Source of the DNA: Labrenzia sp. DG1229
GTDB taxonomy: Bacteria > Pseudomonadota > Alphaproteobacteria > Rhizobiales > Stappiaceae
Direction: 5' to 3'
Length of the DNA stretch: 46,774 nucleotides
NCBI RefSeq assembly: GCF_000521215.1
Contig: NZ_KI928936.1
Location: 122,870-169,643 of the forward strand
Position 1 is the first letter of the stretch; every line of letters begins with the position of its first letter. Below are positions 17,925 to 25,832 of the stretch, in pieces. The translations under genes were made by a program, and so were the position numbers. Below the pieces are notes generated by a model. That model did no database searches. It saw only the letters and a list, made by a program, of their open reading frames with translations, and was not told where the DNA came from.

Positions 17925-19138
17925 TGAGTTACGACGGCTTTTTTCGTACTGAACTGGAAGCCCTTCGGCAGGAGGGCAACTATCGCACATTCGCAGAGCT
18001 GGAACGGCATTGTGGCAACTTTCCCAATGCGACATGCCACAACGGTCCAGGCGATGTAACCATCTGGTGTTCCAACGACTACCTGGGCATGGGGCAAAGC
18101 ACGAAGGTGTTGACTGCCATGCACGACGCACTGGATCGGTGTGGCGCAGGGGCGGGAGGCACACGCAATATCTCGGGCAATACCCATGACCATGCGATGC
18201 TGGAGGCTGAGCTAGCTGATCTTCATGGCAAGGACGCGGCGCTGCTCTTTACCTCCGGCTATGTGGCCAATTGGGCCGCACTGGGCACGCTCGCGTCGCG
18301 CATCCCGGACTGCGTTGTGCTGTCGGATGCCCTGAACCACGCTTCAATGATCGAAGGCATCCGGCACAGCCGTGCCCAAAAGGTGATCTGGAAACACAAC
18401 GATCTCGACGATCTGGAAGCCAGGCTAGCTGAATTGCCCACTGGCCAACCAAAGCTGATTGCGTTCGAGAGTGTCTATTCCATGGATGGTGACATTGCGC
18501 CGATCGCGGAGATTTGCGAACTGGCCGACCGGTATGGCGCCATGACCTATCTTGATGAAGTCCATGCCGTTGGCCTCTATGGATCACGCGGTGCAGGTAT
18601 TGCCGAACGCGACGGTGTGATGGACCGGGTGACGGTGATTGAAGGCACGCTCGGCAAGACATTCGGTGTGGTTGGCGGATATATCGCCGGGTCTCACGAA
18701 ATGTGCGATTTTGTGCGTTCCTTTGCCAGTGGTTTCATATTCACAACTGCCCTGCCACCCTCAGTGGCCGCTGGTGCTTCGGCATCCATCAGGCACCTGA
18801 AGACCAGCAACGCAGAACGACGCCGGCAACAGACCAATGTGGCGGAGGTGAGAAGGCGCCTCGACGCCATCGGATTGCCGCATCTCGACAACCCAAGTCA
18901 TATTATTCCGGTGATGGTCGGCGATCCGGTGAAGTGCAAATTCATTTCGGACGTTCTTCTGAAGGATTTCGGCATCTACATTCAGCCGATCAACTACCCG
19001 ACCGTTGCAAAAGGAACCGAGCGACTGCGCATTACACCGTCACCGGTGCATTCGAAGACCGACATCGATCACCTGGTCCATGCACTGGAAACGCTGTGGA
19101 CCAGATGCGAATTGGCACGCCGGCCCGTCGCAGCCTAG
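17924..19138 (+). CDS. hemA: 5-aminolevulinate synthase
   Basis: A 404-residue PLP enzyme condensing glycine with succinyl-CoA to 5-aminolevulinate, the first step of the C4 heme route. Family marks: CSNDYLGMG near residue 50, GAGAGGTRNISG (74-85), DEVHAVGLYG with PLP-binding D211, and the Schiff-base lysine K245 in EGTLGKTFG. The whole length is present. Placement at the end of the sox operon, coupled to the DUF302 gene, suggests a dedicated boost of heme for the SoxX, A, D and E cytochromes; a housekeeping copy may exist elsewhere. The stop codon lies inside a hairpin shared with soxH. Confidence 0.95.
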   Translation: MSYDGFFRTELEALRQEGNYRTFAELERHCGNFPNATCHNGPGDVTIWCSNDYLGMGQSTKVLTAMHDALDRCGAGAGGTRNISGNTHDHAMLEAELADLHGKDAALLFTSGYVANWAALGTLASRIPDCVVLSDALNHASMIEGIRHSRAQKVIWKHNDLDDLEARLAELPTGQPKLIAFESVYSMDGDIAPIAEICELADRYGAMTYLDEVHAVGLYGSRGAGIAERDGVMDRVTVIEGTLGKTFGVVGGYIAGSHEMCDFVRSFASGFIFTTALPPSVAAGASASIRHLKTSNAERRRQQTNVAEVRRRLDAIGLPHLDNPSHIIPVMVGDPVKCKFISDVLLKDFGIYIQPINYPTVAKGTERLRITPSPVHSKTDIDHLVHALETLWTRCELARRPVAA

Positions 19139-19160
19139 ACTACGCCTTCAGGTCTAGGCT
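19132..19160. terminator. Hairpin between convergent hemA and soxH
   Basis: AGCCTAGAC (19132-19140) and GTCTAGGCT (19152-19160) form a perfect 9-base stem with an 11-base loop. It contains the hemA stop and touches the soxH stop. There is no long T tract on either side, so terminator strength is uncertain. Confidence 0.55.
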
Positions 19161-20109
19161 ATTCGAACTCCATTTGCTCATACACGCGCCCCGCGTTTTT
19201 TGTCGCAAGTTCCTCGAATGTATCGAGACGCGCGTAAGGGGACTGGTCCACGTAGTAGGCATCCGCGAGATCTCCACCATCTTCGAGATGCTCTCCGATC
19301 TTGCCGCGCAGATAGGTCAGATACCCGTGGGTATAGCGGCGCACCTGGGCCATGTTGGTCGGATGTCCGTGGCCGGGAATGACATATGTTGCGTCCAACG
19401 CTTCGAAGCCGGTCTCCCAGGTGTCGAGCCAGTCTGAGACGATCGTGTCTTCAAAAATCGGCAACATGCGTTCGTGAAACGCCATGTCACCGGCAATAAC
19501 CAGACCTTGTTCGGGCAGCCACACCTGTGTGTCACCCGGTCCGTGCGCCGGTCCGAGATGAAGCACTTCGATATGGAAGTCTCCCATCTCGATGACGCGT
19601 TTGTCCTCGAACGTATCCGTGGGTGGCGCCACGAATGTGCCTTCAGCCTTGTCGCCGTTGTAACGCTTCATGGCTTCAAGGATCTGGTTACCGCGCTCAT
19701 CAATCTCGTGAGCCGCATCGGCATGTGCAAGGATAGGAACGCCCTGTTCTGCCCAATAGGAGTTGCCGAGCATTGCGTGGCCCTGGCCGTTCTCGTCGAT
19801 GACAAGCTTTACCGGTTGGTCAGTGATTTTCTTGATTTCGTCGTGAAGTGCCTTGGCGAGGATGTGAGCCGCACCGCCATTGACAACGATCACGCCGTCG
19901 CCGGTTACAATGAAGCTCAGATTGTTGTTGTGGCCCGAATTTTCGTAGGTAGGTGGCGCAGTGGCTCCGATGGCAGACCAGACATTCGGTATCACTTCGA
20001 CCGGCTTGGAATAGAGCGCCGAAGCAGGATACTGATCGGCAATATCTTCACTGGCATGCGCCGCAGCGGCAACGCATGCCGAGACAAGTAATCCAATGAC
20101 ACGCATCAT
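19159..20109 (-). CDS. soxH: SoxH-type metallo-beta-lactamase-fold protein with degenerate first metal motif
   Basis: A 316-residue exported protein (signal peptide cleaved near AHA, residues 17-19) of the metallo-beta-lactamase fold and the length of Paracoccus SoxH. The usual HxHxDH motif is replaced by N107-G-Q-G-H-A112 (VIDENGQGHAMLGN), so most first-site zinc ligands are gone. The later ligands remain: H189 in PAHGPGD, D208 in VIAGD and H247/H249 in IPGHGH. It may bind one metal, another metal, or act without hydrolysis. The start overlaps the stop of soxG (ATGA), with GGAG 5 bases before, so the pair is coupled. Its role in thiosulfate oxidation is unknown; Paracoccus soxH is not essential for it. 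Confidence 0.85.
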   Translation of the reverse strand: MMRVIGLLVSACVAAAAHASEDIADQYPASALYSKPVEVIPNVWSAIGATAPPTYENSGHNNNLSFIVTGDGVIVVNGGAAHILAKALHDEIKKITDQPVKLVIDENGQGHAMLGNSYWAEQGVPILAHADAAHEIDERGNQILEAMKRYNGDKAEGTFVAPPTDTFEDKRVIEMGDFHIEVLHLGPAHGPGDTQVWLPEQGLVIAGDMAFHERMLPIFEDTIVSDWLDTWETGFEALDATYVIPGHGHPTNMAQVRRYTHGYLTYLRGKIGEHLEDGGDLADAYYVDQSPYARLDTFEELATKNAGRVYEQMEFE

Positions 20110-21020
20110 GAGTTCTCCGGAACAAAACGGTAGCCTTCGGAATCGCGCTCCACGTGTCCGACCCCACCACCGGGTAAGTGAAAGCCTGCTATCTTCAGGT
20201 TGTCGGCAACAATCCGGTCGAACAGCACGGTTCGCGTGGACGCGGCCCTCTCCGCTTCCTGGTCCGAACCGCTGAGCCATTCAGGCCTCATAAACGCAAC
20301 ATGGTGATTTGTGATCGCGTCGCCGATGATCATGGCTGCGTCGGATCCACTGCGAACCTCGAAACTCATATGCCCGGGAGTGTGTCCGGGTGTTGCCACG
20401 GCTTGAATACCGGAGAGTATCTCCTGGCCGCCATCGAAAAACTCGACGGAGTCTTCAATCGCCTCCAGCCGCCGTTTGGCCCCGACGGCCATCGCAGCAC
20501 GCGCCTCGCCAATCGTGTTCACCGTTTCCGGGTTCCACCAATAGTCCCATTCCGCTCTGCCGATCATGTAGGTCGCGTCGTAGAAGACCGGGTCGTCGAA
20601 TTCGTCCAGAAGCCCCCAGATGTGATCCGGATGGGCGTGTGTGAAAACAACGTGGGTGACGTCTTCCGGCGCGATTCCAGCCAACTCCAGACCATCCGGC
20701 AACTTGCCCGCGGATGACTGAAAGTCGGGGCCGGAACCGACATCGAACAGGACGGTGTTCCGGCCGTCCTGATAGAGTGAGACGTTACACTCAGGCGTGA
20801 GTGTTTTTTCCGAAATACCCGTCTTTTCCAGCAGAGGTAGAAGTTCGTCCCTCGGCATGGGGTCGAACACGAAGCCGCCCGGAAGTGTCAGATTGCCGTC
20901 GCTTATCGTTGTCAGTGTGCCGCTTCCAACTGTCTGTTCAGCCATCGAAAATCTGCTTGTCTGTGCGGAAAGAGGCAAGGCAACGCAACCGGACAGGAAA
21001 GTGCGACGGGAAACGGGCAT
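20106..21020 (-). CDS. soxG: SoxG-type metallo-beta-lactamase-fold hydrolase
   Basis: A 304-residue protein with a Tat signal (VSRRTFLSGC) and an intact metallo-beta-lactamase site: H128-A-H130-P-D132-H133, H213 in TPGHTPGH, D234 in IIGD and H281. Its length matches Paracoccus SoxG (about 303 residues). It is probably a periplasmic thiol-ester, persulfide or glutathione-type hydrolase, but the substrate is unproven. In Paracoccus soxG and soxH follow soxF; here they are inverted, separated from soxF by the DUF302 gene and hemA, and served by their own operator at 21039-21054. Confidence 0.82.
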   Translation of the reverse strand: MPVSRRTFLSGCVALPLSAQTSRFSMAEQTVGSGTLTTISDGNLTLPGGFVFDPMPRDELLPLLEKTGISEKTLTPECNVSLYQDGRNTVLFDVGSGPDFQSSAGKLPDGLELAGIAPEDVTHVVFTHAHPDHIWGLLDEFDDPVFYDATYMIGRAEWDYWWNPETVNTIGEARAAMAVGAKRRLEAIEDSVEFFDGGQEILSGIQAVATPGHTPGHMSFEVRSGSDAAMIIGDAITNHHVAFMRPEWLSGSDQEAERAASTRTVLFDRIVADNLKIAGFHLPGGGVGHVERDSEGYRFVPENS

Positions 21021-21038
21021 GACACAACCTCATATAAA

Positions 21039-21054
21039 ATTCTAATATTAGAAT
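21039..21054. promoter_or_regulatory. SoxR-type operator upstream of soxG
   Basis: ATTCTAATATTAGAAT is a perfect 16-base palindrome that contains ATTC-N8-GAAT, the same layout as the soxX and soxB sites. It lies 19 bases before the soxG start, well placed to block transcription. Confidence 0.65.
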
Positions 21055-21227
21055 ATGTATTAGATTGAGTTCCTTCGCAAGAAATTTTGCGTGCCGTCGA
21101 GGCAGGAACATGGCATCGCTTCAGGCAAACAACAGCGTCGGGCGTTGCCATCTGCGATCATCATCAGTGGTGGCAATCCGCCTGCTGAGCATCAAGGCTC
21201 GGTATCTGTAATTTGCCGTGGTCGGGA

Positions 21228-21920
21228 TCAGTCGAAAGGACCGTCGATTACGTGTTGCGAAGAGTAGTTCGCCAGGAGTTTTTCCCGGTGCCACTCGGCT
21301 GCCATGGGTGTATTGGCATATTCATGAAAGCAGGGGGTGCCGAGCGTAAAGTGCAGCAGTTTGGCGTCCTCGTTCGGTCCGAATTCATCTGGCAGCCAAT
21401 TCCATTCGATCGGCAGTTCGCCAATCAGATCATCGCTCAGCCAGGTAAATCGGTGCAATTGCGCACCGGTTGCCCCCATCACGAAGTCCGGTGTGACTGT
21501 GCGATTTGCCGGGTGACCGCAGTTCCAGAGAACGACACTTGACCAGTTTTTCCGTGGGTAGTCCTCGTTCTTGGACCCAAGGTATTTTGTCGTCTGCCGT
21601 GTTTTGTAGTCGTGGTGGACACACATGACGGCCTTGGATTCATCACGCATGGCAAACAGCTTGGCAATGTCGTCGCGTACGATCATGTCCCCGTCAAGGA
21701 ACAGGGCCCATCCGTTGTAGTTCATGAGATGCGGGATCAGGAACCGCGTGTAGATAAAATGGTTCGAGCCGTCTGTGTGGGTTTCCTGATAGGTTTTCAG
21801 GTTGTTGAGCGAAATCGGCGTAATCGCGAGCATGTCGCTGGACTGACGCGTCAGGCTGTTCGCACAGACGTGATAGGCGACGGCTTCCCTGGGATCAAAA
21901 CCGATAAAAATATTGAGCAT
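21228..21920 (-). CDS. Small glycosyltransferase-like protein (GT8-like fold)
   Basis: A 230-residue cytoplasmic protein. The start MLNIFIGFDPREAVAYHVCANSL and the DxD-type LFLDGDMIV near residue 80 resemble GT-A glycosyltransferases of the GT8-like group, where the aspartates hold the metal and the nucleotide sugar. VVLWNCGH and ELPIEWNWLPDE further on are typical of the same group. An AGGAG lies 9 bases before ATG 21920. It shares strand with the methyltransferase and GT29-like genes upstream and probably helps build a surface glycan. Donor and acceptor cannot be told. Confidence 0.7.
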   Translation of the reverse strand: MLNIFIGFDPREAVAYHVCANSLTRQSSDMLAITPISLNNLKTYQETHTDGSNHFIYTRFLIPHLMNYNGWALFLDGDMIVRDDIAKLFAMRDESKAVMCVHHDYKTRQTTKYLGSKNEDYPRKNWSSVVLWNCGHPANRTVTPDFVMGATGAQLHRFTWLSDDLIGELPIEWNWLPDEFGPNEDAKLLHFTLGTPCFHEYANTPMAAEWHREKLLANYSSQHVIDGPFD

Positions 21921-22225
21921 TTCCGACGACTCCTGAATCAGAATTCCGCCGAAAACTATTGGCAAAAACTTGAATAATCAATGCCACAATTTCTGCTGTT
22001 TGCAGTTCCTGTGAGTTCGACGATATATTTCGGCAAAATCCCATAATTCAATTCGGAAACAATCTATTGTCGCGGCAATCGATGCTTCGTGCCGAGGCGG
22101 AATGCTTGTTTCACACCCGGGCCGACAACGGCCACGGTTGTCCCTTGGACAATCCCGCTCGTTTGGTTGTACGGCTCAAGTAATCCGGACGAGGAAAATG
22201 CGCCGCTGTGAACCGTGTCCTGGTA
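21921..22225. other. Intergenic stretch, no gene seen
   Basis: It separates two leftward genes. It contains GGCCG/CGGCC pairing near 22120-22135 but no T tract, and no convincing ORF. Confidence 0.5.
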
Positions 22226-23149
22226 TCACGGAGACTTCTGGCTGTGAGGTTGTGGACGCCATTGTGTCAAATATCGCCAGAATCCCTTGAACGAGGGCTT
22301 TAGATCCGCCTCAACCAGGGACATGGTCTTGCGGGCACCCCTTTCGTAGCAAGAGGAAACAAAATCCGGTTCCGGCTTTACACCGACCCTGAACAGGTAG
22401 GCGTCGACATTGTTTTGCTTGATCAGTTCACATCCAAGATTCGCCATCAAGCCGATCAGGGCGTCATGAGTAAAATAATACTTGTGCGCAATATGAAAAT
22501 GCTGCAGCCACTGTCTTGCTCGCTGGCGGTCGATGATGGGAGTTGCAACCAGAAGCAATCCGTTTTCCGCACAGCAGTCCCGGATGATCTCGGCCATCTG
22601 GGCCGCCGGGTCGATCATGTGTTCAATTACATGCGAGACGACGACCAGGTCGTATTTTCGGGTTTTGTCATAGGGTTGGATGCCCTGGGAAAACGCATAC
22701 TGGCTGTAGTCGCTTTCCACTTCGTGGAGCCAGACGCCTTTTCCCAGGTCCGCCAGTTCCGACGTTCTTCCGCCGGCACCGCCACCGAAATCGAGAACAG
22801 TGTCAAATTCTTCCATGACATCTGCAAAAAACGGTGCCAGGGACGTTTTTCGCTGCGCACTGAACAGCTGCTCCGGTGATCGGTCCTCGCGCTTAACTTT
22901 TCCGTAGACTTTGCCGTAATAGTGGGCTGCCGTTTCTTCAGTGAAATAGGGATTGGCGCGTAGTGTCCCGCAGTGCGAGCAGGCAACGATCGGGAAGAAA
23001 TTCCTGTGCCGGGAAACGGTTGAAACAACGTATGAGTCTGTTTCGCCGCAAGTGCATTTTGTAAAACGGAAATCGTGGTTTTCTATTTCCGGAAATTCAT
23101 CAAATTCTTCTCTGTATTTATATTGATTATTGTTGAAATCGAAGAGCAC
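22226..23149 (-). CDS. SAM-dependent methyltransferase with N-terminal zinc-finger-like motif
   Basis: A 307-residue protein. The N-terminus has a four-cysteine knuckle (C32, C34, C57, C60), followed by a class I methyltransferase domain with motif I VLDFGGGAGGRTSEL (about 118-132) and VVVSHVIEHMIDP (motif IV region). This layout is common in sugar methyltransferases of capsule and O-antigen loci. The substrate is likely a nucleotide sugar or glycan end, an inference from neighbours. It lies between two glycosyltransferase-like genes on the same strand. Confidence 0.8.
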   Translation of the reverse strand: MLFDFNNNQYKYREEFDEFPEIENHDFRFTKCTCGETDSYVVSTVSRHRNFFPIVACSHCGTLRANPYFTEETAAHYYGKVYGKVKREDRSPEQLFSAQRKTSLAPFFADVMEEFDTVLDFGGGAGGRTSELADLGKGVWLHEVESDYSQYAFSQGIQPYDKTRKYDLVVVSHVIEHMIDPAAQMAEIIRDCCAENGLLLVATPIIDRQRARQWLQHFHIAHKYYFTHDALIGLMANLGCELIKQNNVDAYLFRVGVKPEPDFVSSCYERGARKTMSLVEADLKPSFKGFWRYLTQWRPQPHSQKSP

Positions 23150-23285
23150 TTTAAAATGTCCGGATGAGAACTGAATTTTCTTGGTGATTAATGACGGGTC
23201 GGGTCACTGTCAACCGAAAGGTCCCTTCGAACGGAAATATCATTCCGATCACCAGGGACAGATTTTTTGCAGTCCAGAAAACTAC

Positions 23286-23978
23286 TCACGCATCGATCCC
23301 GAAGATCCTGCCTTTCGTTTCAGCACTTGAGTGCAGAAGTTTGTTGTAAAGATAGTGTTTAGCCTGCATTTCGAGGAACCGCGCCCAATATTCCACTTTC
23401 GCGGTCTGGCTACGACGTGCTGGATTGCCCTTGGTGCGGAAGGCGACAATTCTCCCTTCCGTTATGAGGTCATTTATCCAGCTCTTTTCAGCGTCCCAAT
23501 CATGTGTGTGCTGTTTGCCTTGATGTGTGAAGCCAAAGAGATGGATTGACGCATCCGGTCGCGTATCAAGGAGTTCCGCAATGATCGAGGCTCCGGTCGT
23601 CGGATTGCTTTTTTGGAAGGGATCGTAATTGGCCAGGTTTTTTCGCGCCTTTTCGATCGGATCGAAACCAAGATAGCGCGGCTTGCACTCTTTTTCGAAC
23701 AGCCAGTCGACTTGTCCGTTTGTCTCAAGATCGTTGACCCAGACCTCGGAAGCCCGATGGAGCGCGATTGGATTGATCCGCTTGCTGGTGTAGACCCTGG
23801 CCCGGTTGAGCAACAGGACGTCCACCCGTTGTCCGGCAGCGCCGCACGCCGGTGCGCTGTTGAAACGCAATACCAGGTCGGCCGCGTCGATGTGTGGCGC
23901 GTCAACCTCCGAAACCGGCCCGTTTCCAACGATGGAGATTGTTTTAAATTGTCTTGTTGCAAAAACGTTGCTTGTCAT
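23286..23978 (-). CDS. GT29/sialyltransferase-like glycosyltransferase
   Basis: A 230-residue protein. ISIVGNGPVSE near residue 14, VLRFNSAP and G-RVDVLLLN, then NPTTGASIIAELL and HLFGFTHQG, and finally HDWDAEKSWI follow the order of the L-, S- and VS-type motifs of GT29 sialyltransferases (GNGPS, RFN, PSTG, FGF, H-x-x-x-E). Bacterial relatives occur in surface-glycan loci and need not use sialic acid. No neu/nan genes are in the window, so the donor is open. It is first in the leftward series 23978 to 21228. Confidence 0.65.
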   Translation of the reverse strand: MTSNVFATRQFKTISIVGNGPVSEVDAPHIDAADLVLRFNSAPACGAAGQRVDVLLLNRARVYTSKRINPIALHRASEVWVNDLETNGQVDWLFEKECKPRYLGFDPIEKARKNLANYDPFQKSNPTTGASIIAELLDTRPDASIHLFGFTHQGKQHTHDWDAEKSWINDLITEGRIVAFRTKGNPARRSQTAKVEYWARFLEMQAKHYLYNKLLHSSAETKGRIFGIDA

Positions 23979-24390
23979 CAGTTTCCCAGGTTCAAACTTA
24001 CACCAATGAGAAGACAGTCACCGGGCACGAGAAACAGCCGGTGATCGCCTCCTGGGGTCCAAACGCTCCGTCTGGCTGAAAAGACTGGGCTTATCAGAAA
24101 CAAGGCGAACAACGCCATAGTGAAACTTGAAGGCTGGCCTGTTCACTTTTCGACCAGAGTGCGTTTGTGCCGCCGCCCAATCCTCGCCTCGCTATTACGC
24201 AAACCGCGCGGAGACTCTCGGGTGCGTCGCTATCAGGAAAGTGCCTCCGATGGCAACAGGTTCTTGAAAAGTCATGTCCATCGGCAAGAGAGCAGGTAGA
24301 CAAGCCTGCAAGGAGGTCAAATGCGGTTCCCCGTGTTGCCAACAAAATCCTGGCTGGCGCAAACAGGTTTCGCAGTGGTCGAGGCAAAAA
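23979..24390. other. Intergenic stretch, no gene seen
   Basis: 412 bases between the GT29-like gene and the terminator of the VPLPA-CTERM gene. It presumably includes the promoter for the leftward glycan genes. No ORF here has a recognisable product. Confidence 0.5.
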
Positions 24391-24416
24391 AACGGGCCGG
24401 AGAATTCCGGCCCGTT
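24391..24416 (-). terminator. Rho-independent terminator of the VPLPA-CTERM gene
   Basis: An 11-base perfect stem (24391-24401 with 24406-24416, core CGGGCCGG) and a 4-base loop. On the minus strand it is followed by seven T, placed 78 bases after the stop codon. Confidence 0.85.
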
Positions 24417-24493
24417 TCTTGTTTACCCCAGGTTTGAAGGGTCGTTCTCATTTTCAGTCAATCCGGGCCTTCGCACCCGGAAGGGTCTTGTTC

Positions 24494-25141
24494 TCAGGCG
24501 TGGCGGCGCTTGCGTGCAACCAAACCAAGACCGGCAGCTCCCACGAGCAAAAGACCGAGCGGCGCTGGCAACGGAACCACCGAAACCTTGATCGATTCCA
24601 GGTAACCTGTGAAACCGGTCGACGACAGCGAGATCGATGTCACGCCACAGAACCCGGCAACTGAAGCACAAAGATTTCCGTTAAACGGATTTTCGGCTCC
24701 CACACCATCAAACCCGCTCGCATCGCCTGCAATTGCCCCAAAAGCGAAGGAGCCACTGGCAGGGTCAGTGTGACCGTCGTTGAGAGTGAAACCGAGAATA
24801 TTGACGACCTTGCTGAATGTCAGGGTGAGGACTTCACCGACACCCAGATTGTCACCGTTCGGCGCGCCAAGCACACCTAGTCCGCCATGTGCAGGATGGT
24901 CCTGACGAACAGTCCGGAAACTGCCACCCGATGAGCCTGTTGCTGTGACGGTGAGACCGCCCTCGGAGAAAATAATGCCTTCGCTGTTGCCATCGATATC
25001 CGACGGAAGACCGTCAAATACGAAGGTCGTCATGCCGCCACCGGATGAGTGGAAGCTGTCGTGACCGGCTACCGGAGCAGCATGAGCAACACCGGAAGCG
25101 CATGCCAGTGCAAAAGCGCCAACCAGTAGTTTCTTCATCAT
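24494..25141 (-). CDS. VPLPA-CTERM sorting-domain surface protein
   Basis: A 215-residue exported protein. The signal peptide ends near AHAAP (about residue 21). The C-terminus is a classical exosortase signal: VVPLPAPLGLLLVGAAGLG, then a basic tail RKRRH, the VPLPA-CTERM type common in Rhodobacterales and relatives. The middle part is Gly/Ser-rich, acidic and beta-rich, with two cysteines (NLCAS, GFCGV), as in other PEP-CTERM proteins of biofilm and EPS producers. A dedicated exosortase should exist elsewhere in the genome. AAGGGA precedes the ATG. A perfect CtrA box lies about 190 bases upstream and a strong terminator follows. Confidence 0.88.
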   Translation of the reverse strand: MMKKLLVGAFALACASGVAHAAPVAGHDSFHSSGGGMTTFVFDGLPSDIDGNSEGIIFSEGGLTVTATGSSGGSFRTVRQDHPAHGGLGVLGAPNGDNLGVGEVLTLTFSKVVNILGFTLNDGHTDPASGSFAFGAIAGDASGFDGVGAENPFNGNLCASVAGFCGVTSISLSSTGFTGYLESIKVSVVPLPAPLGLLLVGAAGLGLVARKRRHA

Positions 25142-25832
25142 ACATTTCCCTTGCTATTTCACTAAGCACAGTGACAGTCGAAACGTCGGAAGCCTCGCAT
25201 TATTGCCGAGAGTTCAACGCCCCTTTGCCCAACCATAGTTTTCTTTTTTTCGGGATTAATAACCTCGATCTGTGTTCCATTCGGACATCACGTTATCTAT
25301 CAAGGCCTTCAAGTTTCATTCAGTTAAAAGATTGTTAATTTGAAGTAATAATCTCCGGCTTTCAGAATGCAACCTGATTTTCAGTTGGTCAAGGTAATTC
25401 GTAGGGATTTTACCATTTGTAACGTAGGTGATTGAAAAAACTTCAAAGTTTCAGCCAAAAAAGGCTTGAGAAGCGAACGTACTGGATGCAACTTGATAAC
25501 AGTAATAAGTTGAAATTTGCATTTCAGTTAAAATTTTTTGTTTGTGAGAGATGCAGTACTCAGGGGGATGAGTAAAACTCGAGAGCATAGGCCCTGATCA
25601 TCAAGATTTGATATGGGAATAACGAAAAAGCGGCCTGAGTTGTTGTTTCTCAGTTCTGGTCGCTAGTAATTCACGAGTTATCACAAACGCTTTCTCGCGC
25701 AGAAACAGCACTTGGCATATTCTGTTTCGTAAATTCTGTTTTGCTGAAGCACAGGGTGCTCAAGGATTCACGACTAAACTTCACGCCGCCACCAATCGGA
25801 GAACGGGTGTATCTCGGAATCCAAAGCAGGTG
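25142..25832. other. Long AT-rich intergenic region
   Basis: It is markedly richer in AT than the sox locus. It holds the CtrA-type box at 25324-25338, an ATTCTGTTT direct repeat near 25719 and 25733, and an imperfect hairpin around 25629-25662. No ORF is supported. Confidence 0.6.
25324..25338. promoter_or_regulatory. CtrA-type box upstream of the VPLPA-CTERM gene
   Basis: TTAA (25324-25327), seven bases, TTAA (25335-25338): an exact match to the alphaproteobacterial CtrA consensus TTAA-N7-TTAA. It is about 190 bases before the gene start. Confidence 0.5.

Noticed and set aside
17178..18164. 328-codon minus-strand ORF
   Set aside because: It runs antisense through the ends of soxF, the DUF302 gene and hemA; no domain seen.
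22119..22136. GGCCG/CGGCC pairing as terminator of the methyltransferase gene
   Set aside because: A five-base stem without T tract on the minus strand.
25629..25662. Hairpin-like GCGGCCTGAG with CTCAG and GGTCGC
   Set aside because: The pairing is imperfect and there is no T tract, so it is not called as a terminator of the ExoY-type gene.
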